Of a stretch of 64,000 bases of DNA, positions 58,321-64,000 are shown in pieces. This DNA is from Pseudoflavonifractor sp964504285 (GTDB lineage: Bacteria; Bacillota; Clostridia; Oscillospirales; Oscillospiraceae). The position numbers were made by a program, and so were the translations under genes. The stretch's first letter is position 1; every line of letters starts with the position of its first letter. The notes below the pieces were generated by a model that was not told where the DNA came from, made no database searches, and saw only the letters and a list, made by a program, of their open reading frames with translations. The DNA lies in NCBI GenBank assembly GCA_964504285.1, contig CAZDDZ010000003.1, positions 1-64,000 on the forward strand, given 5' to 3'.

Positions 58321-59160
58321 ATGATTCGTATTATTACCGATAGCACCTGTGACCTGCGCCCTGACCGCCGAGAGGCTCTGGGTGTGGACGTTGTTCCCCT
58401 CTCCGTTCATTTTGGCGATGAGACATTTCGGGACGGTGTGGAGATTACAGCCACCCAGTTTTACCAGCGTCTTTCCAAAGTAGATACACTGCCCACCACC
58501 TCTCAGGTAAACCCCGAGACATTTGCAGCGCTGTTTCAAACCTATGTGGAGCAGGGGGATCAGGTGGTTGGTATATTTCTCTCCGGCGCGATGTCGGGCA
58601 CCTGCCAAAGTGCCCTTATCGCAAAGGATATGGTGGACAAGGGCGAAATCCACATTGTAGATTCCCAGACCGTAACCTTTGCCCTGGGGCTGCTGGTAGA
58701 AATGGCCGCGTCCCTGCGTGACAAGGGGCTTTCAGCCGGGGAAATAGCCCGTCAGGTTACCGACCTCTCCGGGCGGATGCGCCTGCTTGCGGTGGTGGAC
58801 ACGCTTAAATATTTGAAAATGGGCGGCCGCATCAATGCTGCCACCGCCGTGGTGGGCGGGCTGCTGGGGATTTCGCCCATTATTACAGTGGAGCACGGCT
58901 TGGTAGAGTCCATCGGCAAGGCTCGCGGCCGTAAGGCGGCCTTCCAGTGGATTGCTAAGCGTATGGAGACCGAGGTCCCTGACCTCGCTCTGCCTGTTGC
59001 CTTTGGAAACTCCAATGCGCCTGAGGTAATGGATGAGTGTATGGCGGCCCTCGCACCTCTGGTACCCGGAACACAAATCATGGAGAGTGACATCGGCAGT
59101 GTCGTAGGCACTCATGCCGGGCCCGGGGCGGCGGGAATTGTTTACTTTGTAAAGGAGTAA
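58321..59160 (+). CDS. DegV family fatty-acid-binding protein
   Basis: A 279-residue two-domain protein: IRIITDSTCDLRPD at the start, LPTTSQVNPETF, IFLSGAMSGTCQSA and the central LKYLKMGGRINAA motif. DegV/FakB proteins bind a fatty acid and present it to a kinase (FakA) for phospholipid synthesis; no kinase is seen here. The last 18 codons belong to the first copy of a 209-bp tandem repeat, and the end FVKE differs from the probable ancestral end FINK preserved 418 bases downstream. Confidence 0.93.
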   Translation: MIRIITDSTCDLRPDRREALGVDVVPLSVHFGDETFRDGVEITATQFYQRLSKVDTLPTTSQVNPETFAALFQTYVEQGDQVVGIFLSGAMSGTCQSALIAKDMVDKGEIHIVDSQTVTFALGLLVEMAASLRDKGLSAGEIARQVTDLSGRMRLLAVVDTLKYLKMGGRINAATAVVGGLLGISPIITVEHGLVESIGKARGRKAAFQWIAKRMETEVPDLALPVAFGNSNAPEVMDECMAALAPLVPGTQIMESDIGSVVGTHAGPGAAGIVYFVKE

Positions 59161-59578
59161 GTACATCGTATCGGCTTCATGTGCCTGCGACCTCGCGCGT
59201 GAGCGCGTTAAGGGTGTTGCGCTGTGCGCAACACCCTTAAAATGGGGCAAATTTACTTTGCGCCATTTGAGTAAAATCAAAGGGTTCCCGCCCAACGAGA
59301 GTTGGGTGGGAGTGGGGCACTCATGCTGGGCCCGGGGCGGCGGGCATTGTTTACTTTGTAAAGGAGTAAGTACATCGTATCGGCTTCATGTGCCTGCGAC
59401 CTCGCGCGTGAGCGCGTTAAGGGTGTTGCGCTGTGCGCAACACCCTTAAAATGGGGCAAATTTACTTTGCGCCATTTGAGTAAAATCAAAGGGTTCCCGC
59501 CCAACGAGAGTTGGGTGGGAGTGGGGCACTCATGCTGGGCCCGGGGCGGCGGGCATTGTGTATTTTATAAACAAATAA
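59107..59578 (+). repeat. 209-bp tandem repeat carrying the degV 3' end (2 units plus partial)
   Basis: Units begin at 59107, 59316 and 59525. Each full unit is 54 bases of degV 3' end plus a 155-base core (59161-59315, 59370-59524) that appears identical in both copies. The core has successive hairpins: CGCGC-GTGA-GCGCG, AAGGGTGTTGCG / CGCAACACCCTT, GGCAAA / TTTGCGCC, TTTGA / TCAAA, and a final 11-bp stem (59286-59311). The third degV end (59525-59578) has the same length but reads GIVYFINK-stop with synonymous differences (GTG/GTT, TAT/TAC). No gene is seen in 59161-59701. Confidence 0.92.
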
Positions 59579-59579
59579 A

Positions 59580-59608
59580 TTGATGTTTAATGCTTTTTTA
59601 AGTATTGT
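59580..59608 (+). promoter_or_regulatory. Candidate promoter of the PspC gene
   Basis: TTGATG (59580-59585), 17-bp spacer, TATTGT (59603-59608), immediately after the degV repeat. Confidence 0.4.
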
Positions 59609-59701
59609 ATCAGGACGGTTTTAACCTCTCCGTGTTAGGATAGTCTCACGAACAGGAAGCGAAGGCTTTCGAACATTATAGGAAAAAGGAGACTGTTCCA
59701 A

Positions 59702-59908
59702 ATGGAAAATAAGAAGCTTTACCGGGTGGAAAAAGGCAGCGTTATTGCAGGCGTGTGCGGCGGCATCGCAGAGTATTTTAACATTGACCCCAATCTGGTG
59801 CGTATCATCACTGCTGTTCTTTTTTTCGCCGGAACCCTGAGCTTTTGGGTCTATCTGGTGTGTGCCATTATTTTACCGAAAAAGAGTGACGTATACCCCG
59901 GTTATTAA
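59702..59908 (+). CDS. PspC domain-containing protein
   Basis: A 68-residue protein: KKLYRVEKGSVIAGVCGGIA, EYFNIDPNLVRIITAV and one or two hydrophobic segments up to ILPKK. This is the stand-alone PspC domain, a small inner-membrane protein linked to envelope stress in other bacteria. AAAAAGGAG precedes the ATG. It has its own promoter and terminator and lies between the two tandem-repeat loci. Confidence 0.93.
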   Translation: MENKKLYRVEKGSVIAGVCGGIAEYFNIDPNLVRIITAVLFFAGTLSFWVYLVCAIILPKKSDVYPGY

Positions 59909-59913
59909 TGCAT

Positions 59914-59951
59914 AAAAAACCCGCCTGTTTGCCGAAACAGGCGGGTTTTTT
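59914..59951 (+). terminator. Terminator after the PspC gene
   Basis: A 17-bp stem AAAAAACCCGCCTGTTT / complement with loop GCCG, ending in a T-run. Confidence 0.9.
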
Positions 59952-60077
59952 TATACCGTTTTGTGTTATACTGTTAAGTGCACCAAAATACTATGATTTT
60001 ACTTGTGTTCCGCACCAAACCGTGATACCATTATTTGGCGCAAATGAATTAAAAAGAAAAAGAGGCATTTATAGTTT

Positions 60078-60992
60078 ATGATAGATTTCTGGGAACCCAA
60101 GCTGACCGACAAACGTTGGGTGGATGAGCTGCTATGTCAGGCGGACTACCGGGGCTGTGAATATAATTTTACCAATCTGTACACATGGAAGAACGCCTAC
60201 CACCATGAGCTTGCGCGGCTGGATGATTTTTTGCTGGTACACCTCTGCGGCGGTGTGGGATGCAGCTATCTCTACCCGGCGGGCAGGGGGGACGTGACCA
60301 AAGCCGTGCTTGCGCTCAAGGAGGAAGCCGACCGCCGGGGAGAACGGCTTCGCCTGGTGTGTCTGACGCCTCGCCAGACAGAAGAACTGGAGCGGCTGTT
60401 TCCCGGAAGATTTGAGTTTACCGCCGACCGTGACGGCTATGACTACCTTTACCACATTGACCGCCTGGCCGATTTGGAGGGGAAAAAGCTTCACAACAAG
60501 CGCAATCATATTAACCGCTTTGTGGATAACAACCCTACCTGGGTTTATGAGGACATTACTACCGATACTCTGCCCGAATGCATGGCCATGGACCGGGAGT
60601 GGTACCGGCGCAGCATGATTCGTGAGGGGGCAGAGGAGGAAAAGGACTTGGGCAATGAGGGGGTGGCGCTTCGTCTCGCCATGGATCATTTCTGCGCCCT
60701 GGGGCTAGAAGGCGGTCTAATTCGGGTCTATGGCGAGGTCGTGGCCTTCACCATGGGTGACCGTCTCTCCTCCGATACCTTTGACGTGCACTTCGAGAAG
60801 GCCTACGGTGAGCTTCAAGGGGCCTACGCCATGATTAACCAGCAGTTTGCCAAGCGGGTGCGTGCCCGACACCCTGAAATTCGTTACCTTAATCGGGAGG
60901 ACGACATGGGTGTGGAGGGTCTTAGAAAGGCCAAGGAGAGCTATTATCCTGATTTGATGGTAGAGAAGCATTCGGCGCAATGGATTGATTAG
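60078..60992 (+). CDS. DUF2156 (phosphatidylglycerol lysyltransferase C-domain-like) protein
   Basis: A 304-residue protein of the DUF2156 family, which has two GNAT-like folds as in the catalytic part of MprF aminoacyl-PG synthases, but without membrane helices. Family-like stretches are CEYNFTNLYTWKNAY, GKKLHNKRNHINRF and EFHVHFEKA-like FDVHFEKAYGELQGAYAMINQ and YLNREDDMGVEGLRKAKESYYP. The acceptor substrate is unknown. The last 25 codons lie in the first copy of a 233-bp tandem repeat; the protein ends KHSAQWID, whereas the downstream third copy preserves KHSAVWKKLV. Confidence 0.88.
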   Translation: MIDFWEPKLTDKRWVDELLCQADYRGCEYNFTNLYTWKNAYHHELARLDDFLLVHLCGGVGCSYLYPAGRGDVTKAVLALKEEADRRGERLRLVCLTPRQTEELERLFPGRFEFTADRDGYDYLYHIDRLADLEGKKLHNKRNHINRFVDNNPTWVYEDITTDTLPECMAMDREWYRRSMIREGAEEEKDLGNEGVALRLAMDHFCALGLEGGLIRVYGEVVAFTMGDRLSSDTFDVHFEKAYGELQGAYAMINQQFAKRVRARHPEIRYLNREDDMGVEGLRKAKESYYPDLMVEKHSAQWID

Positions 60993-61464
60993 ACCCTCCA
61001 CCAACCCCCGCAAAGCGGGGGCGCGCCGTTGGCGCGTGTAAAAGTTTTCCCCTGTATAGGGGAAAACTTTTGCCGCAGGGTGGATTTATTCCACCCGAGG
61101 ATATAAAATCGCCCTGGGTTCCCAGCGGCATAAAAATGCCGCTGGGATTGGGTCTTAGAAAGGCCAAGGAGAGCTATTATCCCGATTTAATGGTAGAGAA
61201 GCATTCGGCGCAATGGATTGATTAGACCCTCCACCAACCCCCGCAAAGCGGGGGCGCGCCGTTGGCGCGTGTAAAAGTTTTCCCCTGTATAGGGGAAAAC
61301 TTTTGCCGCAGGGTGGATTTATTCCACCCGAGGATATAAAATCGCCCTGGGTTCCCAGCGGCATAAAAATGCCGTTGGGATTGGGTCTTAGAAAGGCCAA
61401 GGAGAGCTACTATCCTGATTTGATGGTAGAGAAGCACAGTGCTGTGTGGAAAAAACTCGTATAG
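60917..61464 (+). repeat. 233-bp tandem repeat carrying the DUF2156 3' end (2 units plus partial)
   Basis: Units begin at 60917, 61150 and 61383. Each is 76 bases of the gene's 3' end plus a 157-base core (60993-61149, 61226-61382) with hairpins CCCCCGC-AAA-GCGGGGG, CGCGCC-GTT-GGCGCG, a 14-bp AAAAGTTTTCCCCT stem, GGGTGGA / TCCACCC and a final 11-bp stem (61120-61147). The single core difference I saw (C at 61142, T at 61375) keeps a G-U pair. The third gene end matches for 54 bases and then continues with a different tail (61437-61464) encoding HSAVWKKLV-stop by different codons. No gene is seen in 60993-61508. Confidence 0.92.
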
Positions 61465-61508
61465 GCCCTGCATGGTCGGGGCGTGCTGACAGGAAAGGAG
61501 TACATCTC

Positions 61509-62387
61509 ATGCTGGAACTTCGCCCCTCCAAACCGGAGGAAATTCCCGCTCAAAAGGCGCTATGGGCCTTGACCTTTGGAGATGACGACCGCTATATCGA
61601 TGATTTTTACCGTCTCTGCGCCCAGCCGTCAAACATGCTGGTGCTTCTGGAGGACGGGGTCCTGCGCAGTATGCTGGCGCTGCTTCCCGTGACGCTGGCA
61701 TTGCCGGACGGCGATAGCGCTACCTCCGCCTATATTTACGCACTTGCAACCGACCCGGCTGCCCGAAGCCAGGGCTTTGGGAGAATGCTGCTACAGTATG
61801 TAGACTTTTACTTGGGGGAGCGGGGAATTGAGAGCGTTACCACCGTCCCCGCCGAAGCAAGCCTTCACCGTTTTTTTGCCTCCAATGGATTTTCCGAGTG
61901 CTTTGCCACCCGAAAGATTGAACTTTTAGCCGCCGACGTGGGCACGGCCGCCCCCGGGGATGGCGCTACCCCCATAGGGTACGAGGAATACGGAGCACTG
62001 CGTGAAATGCTACTGAAAAACACATTTCACGGGGTCTATCCCAGCCAGCTTCTCGCATATCAGCAGGAGATTTGCCGAAACGCGGGCGGCGACCTGTATC
62101 AAGTTAACGTTGGCGAGGCCCGGGGCTGTGCCGCCGTAGAGCGCGGCACGGACAACAGTGTGCTGATAAAGGAACTTGTGATTGACCAGCGCCACATCCC
62201 TGCTGCCCTAACCGCTATCGCCGCGACCTTACCCGCTGCCCGCTATCATCTGCGTACCCCTGCTCTCTGGCCAGGGCACCGCACGAGTTATATTCAGCCC
62301 TTTGCCATGATTAAATGGTACTCCGGCATTCGTCGGCGCACCTGGGGTGAGGAAAATAACGCCTATTTCGGCCTGGCCTTTGACTAG
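61509..62387 (+). CDS. GNAT family N-acetyltransferase (two-domain)
   Basis: A 292-residue protein with an N-terminal GNAT domain (LRPSKPEEIPAQKALWALTFGDDD; YALATDPAARSQGFGRMLLQ, acetyl-CoA loop; FFASNGFSECF) and a C-terminal part that resembles a second, divergent GNAT or SCP-like domain. The substrate is unknown. AAAGGAG precedes the ATG at 61509; the frame is open back to 61446 without a site. The stop codon TAG is formed by the first three bases of the inverted-repeat element that follows. Confidence 0.87.
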   Translation: MLELRPSKPEEIPAQKALWALTFGDDDRYIDDFYRLCAQPSNMLVLLEDGVLRSMLALLPVTLALPDGDSATSAYIYALATDPAARSQGFGRMLLQYVDFYLGERGIESVTTVPAEASLHRFFASNGFSECFATRKIELLAADVGTAAPGDGATPIGYEEYGALREMLLKNTFHGVYPSQLLAYQQEICRNAGGDLYQVNVGEARGCAAVERGTDNSVLIKELVIDQRHIPAALTAIAATLPAARYHLRTPALWPGHRTSYIQPFAMIKWYSGIRRRTWGEENNAYFGLAFD

Positions 62388-62547
62388 AGCGTATCTGAAA
62401 AGTATCAAAACGCCCATAAATTTGTCTTTTTTCGTCAGGGTAGCGCCAATTTTTCTTGCCATACGTCAGTATGCCTGCAAAAAATCGGCTTGCCTGACAA
62501 AAAATTCTGCGTTTCTGTGCATCCCGCTACTTTTCAGATACGCTCTA
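62385..62547. mobile_element. MITE-like element, 163 bp, perfect 20-bp terminal inverted repeats
   Basis: The left end TAGAGCGTATCTGAAAAGTA (62385-62404) is the exact reverse complement of 62528-62547. The interior is non-coding, with a CCATACGTCAGTATGCC near-palindrome. TA at both ends suggests TA target duplication. Partial or decayed copies are at 926, 9381, 9912 and 33581. No transposase is in the window. Confidence 0.8.
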
Positions 62548-62989
62548 GGAAACCGCTGATTAAATCCCGCCGCATGTCTTGGCGGTGTCTTTTCTGCCCG
62601 GACTAAGCCAATTTGGGAAACGCTTTAAAGCATGCAAAAATAAATCTAAGCTGGAGAAACATAGCGGCCATAATTGTCGAAACGCGCGGGGCGTGCCTGA
62701 TACACATGACCCGCGGGCGTTGTACTCCGAAATGCTGTGTTTTGCATGTTATCCACGGCAAAAATGCAAAACAGAAGAAGGGCGCATGGTGTCGACTTTT
62801 TTATTTAAACAGAAGAAAAGCCCTTGATTTCCTTAAATAGGGGGTTTTTTAAAAACGGTATTGCCCACAGCGCACAAATGTTTCTCTCTTGCGAAATAAT
62901 TGGTGGACATTATTGCATATATAAGTCCACCACTGGAGAACATATGCAAGATTTGCCGTCTTATCCATCAATTCACCCAGCCTTTGCCC
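62548..62989. other. Intergenic region without supported gene
   Basis: Two short plus-strand open frames overlap here (62579-62827 and 62613-62840) but neither has a convincing ribosome site or family-like sequence, and they read in competing frames. The stretch is AT-rich toward the right. I see no structured RNA or terminator that I can support. Confidence 0.5.
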
Positions 62990-63018
62990 TTGACGGATAG
63001 GGAATTGTGGGATAAAAT
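62990..63018 (+). promoter_or_regulatory. Sigma-A promoter of the peptide ABC transporter genes
   Basis: TTGACG (62990-62995), 17-bp spacer, TAAAAT (63013-63018), about 100 bases before the permease start. Confidence 0.65.
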
Positions 63019-63120
63019 AAACAGACCATTTTTATTCTCCGGGCATGTGCCCCTTTTGGGTGGCAGCCGAAAAAGACATGGGCCGGGCGGATAGGGAAAC
63101 AGCGATTAGGAAGTGAAGAG

Positions 63121-64000
63121 ATGGCAAAATTTGTTTTGAAACGTGTGCTGATGGCGGTTCTCACGGTGTTCATCGTGGCGACCATTACCTTCGGCCTAAT
63201 GCAGGCCGCTCCGGGCAACCCCTGGCTGGCTGAAAAGAATCCGCCCCAGAGCGTGATTGATGAGCTCAACAAAAAATACGGCTTAGATAAGTCCGTCCCC
63301 GAGCAGTATGCCATTTATATGGGCAAGCTGCTTCAGGGCGATTTCGGCGTGTCCATTAAGACTCAGAAGAACCGGCCCGTCATGGATATTATTACCGAAA
63401 AGTTTCCTATTTCGGCTAAAATTGGTGTAATCTCCCTGGTTTGGGCTGTGGCGGTGGGTATTCCCCTGGGCTGTCTGGCCGCCTATCGCCGGGGCAAGAT
63501 GACCGACAGTATTCTGCGGGTGGTCTGTACCTTGGGCGTTTCGCTGCCCGGTTTCGTAGTGGCGACGGTGCTGATGATACTATTCTGCGGAGGTGTTCCG
63601 TCACTTACCATATTCCCGGGTACGTTTAACGAGGCGAACGGCGCAATCGGCTATGTACTGCCCTGCTTCTGCCTGGGTCTCTATCCCATGTGTTATACCG
63701 CTCGGCTGACCCGGTCGTCCATGCTGGACGCGGTCAATCAGGAATACATTAAGACCGCCCGGGCGAAGGGTCTGAAAACTGGCAAAATTCTCTTTAAGCA
63801 CGCCCTGCGCAACGCGGTCATCCCCGTAATCACCTACCTTGGGCCGCTGACCGCCTTTACCCTGTGCGGCGGCTTTGTGGTTGAGAAGGTTTTCGGCATT
63901 CCCGGTCTGGGCAAGTTCTTTATTGCCAGTATTCAGGCGCTGGACTATCCGCTGATTATGGGCACCGTTATTTTCCTGGCGTCCTTTATTGTTGTAATGA
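63121..64000 (+). CDS. ABC transporter permease, DppB/OppB family, 3'-truncated by window edge
   Basis: About 293 residues are visible and the frame is still open at base 64000. It starts MAKFVLKRVLMAVLTVFIV, continues with TFGLMQAAPGNP, YGLDKSVPEQYAIYMGKLLQGDFGVS-like extracellular loop features, and has the permease signature EYIKTARAKGLKTGKILFKHALRNA. It is the first permease of a di-/oligopeptide (or nickel) importer; partner permease, ATPases and binding protein should lie to the right. GGAAGTGAAGAG precedes the ATG. Confidence 0.93.
   Translation, partial: MAKFVLKRVLMAVLTVFIVATITFGLMQAAPGNPWLAEKNPPQSVIDELNKKYGLDKSVPEQYAIYMGKLLQGDFGVSIKTQKNRPVMDIITEKFPISAKIGVISLVWAVAVGIPLGCLAAYRRGKMTDSILRVVCTLGVSLPGFVVATVLMILFCGGVPSLTIFPGTFNEANGAIGYVLPCFCLGLYPMCYTARLTRSSMLDAVNQEYIKTARAKGLKTGKILFKHALRNAVIPVITYLGPLTAFTLCGGFVVEKVFGIPGLGKFFIASIQALDYPLIMGTVIFLASFIVVM

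Noticed and set aside
59290..59307. GCCCAAC-GAGA-GTTGGGT resembling integron attC core sites (RYYYAAC / GTTRRRY)
   Set aside because: In attC the two core sites bracket a long imperfect palindrome; here they are four bases apart as the two arms of one hairpin, the second repeat locus does not match the pattern, and no integron integrase is present.
59258..59504. Short open frames on both strands inside the degV repeat
   Set aside because: They are copies of the degV end read out of frame or antisense; no independent evidence of translation.
60922..61400. Two near-identical 81-codon minus-strand open frames in the DUF2156 repeat
   Set aside because: They exist only because the 233-bp unit is duplicated. 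They run across hairpins and antisense to the gene end, with no ribosome site.
62579..62840. Two overlapping plus-strand open frames of about 80 codons
   Set aside because: No ribosome site or family-like sequence, and two competing frames of similar length over the same bases.
1..64000. CRISPR arrays, tRNA or rRNA genes, complete IS elements, prophage genes
   Set aside because: I saw no regularly spaced short repeats with variable spacers, no cloverleaf or rRNA-like sequence, no transposase or integrase, and no phage structural proteins. The tandem repeats at 59-61 kb have identical spacers, unlike CRISPR.

Overview
The window looks like a chromosomal piece of a spore-forming, anaerobic, high-GC member of the class Clostridia, most likely of the Oscillospiraceae type. 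The evidence is the presence of spoIIID, spoIIP and a cwlJ-gerQ pair, strong Gram-positive ribosome binding sites (AAAGGAGG), several TTG/GTG starts, phosphotransferase (PTS) genes, ECF vitamin uptake and a V-type ATPase. Almost all of it is chromosomal housekeeping or metabolic operons. There is no phage, plasmid, CRISPR or complete IS element, and I saw no rRNA or tRNA gene. Species assignment is inference.

Layout. 1-0.6 kb: the end of an S-adenosylmethionine hydrolase/halogenase family gene. 0.65-8.9 kb: a shikimate/phenylalanine operon (DAHP synthase, a GNAT acetyltransferase, aroB-aroA-aroC-pheA-aroK-aroQ-aroE), mostly with 4-nt stop/start overlaps. It is preceded by a 30-codon leader peptide very rich in Phe/Tyr/Trp and a textbook intrinsic terminator, which together suggest ribosome-mediated attenuation. 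8.9-9.9 kb: spoIIID and a Dabb-domain protein. 10-19.5 kb: HPr, a PRD-type PTS regulator, a galactitol-type PTS (EIIA, EIIB, EIIC), a D-hydroxyacid dehydrogenase, a class II aldolase and two alcohol dehydrogenases, forming a polyol catabolic cluster. 19.5-29.7 kb: a minus-strand operon with a BMP-type nucleoside ABC transporter, a GH3 enzyme, ribose pyranase and ribokinase, opposite a divergent LacI regulator whose probable operators are visible.

29.7-40.7 kb: ychF, a MATE pump, an AEC transporter, a secreted nucleotidase with LysM, an ABC exporter with ylmH and a DUF896 gene, a MarR regulator and a DUF4015 protein. 40.8-49.8 kb: a V-type ATPase operon in the same order as the Enterococcus hirae ntp operon (F-I-K-E-C-G-A-B-D), whose K subunit has the Na+-site residues. 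49.8-57.6 kb: a secreted stalk-domain protein, gerQ, cwlJ, a MocR regulator without its PLP lysine, a divergent ECF S component, azlCD, a lipid kinase and spoIIP. 57.6-64 kb: MarR, DegV, PspC, DUF2156 and GNAT genes, then the start of a peptide ABC transporter permease that runs off the right edge.

The most unusual structure is at 59.1-61.5 kb. Two unrelated genes (degV and a DUF2156 gene) are each followed by about two tandem copies of a 209-bp or 233-bp unit. Each unit contains a copy of that gene's own 3' end plus a roughly 155-bp non-coding core of consecutive hairpins. In both loci the last, downstream copy carries a different, synonymously diverged C-terminal tail that looks like the displaced original. 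The two cores share little overall but end in the same hairpin plan (GGGTTCCC-stem-GGGA-NT-GGG). This suggests a family of small non-coding elements that settle at the 3' ends of genes. A second, separate repeat family (a 163-bp MITE-like element with perfect 20-bp terminal inverted repeats) has one full copy and several decayed copies.
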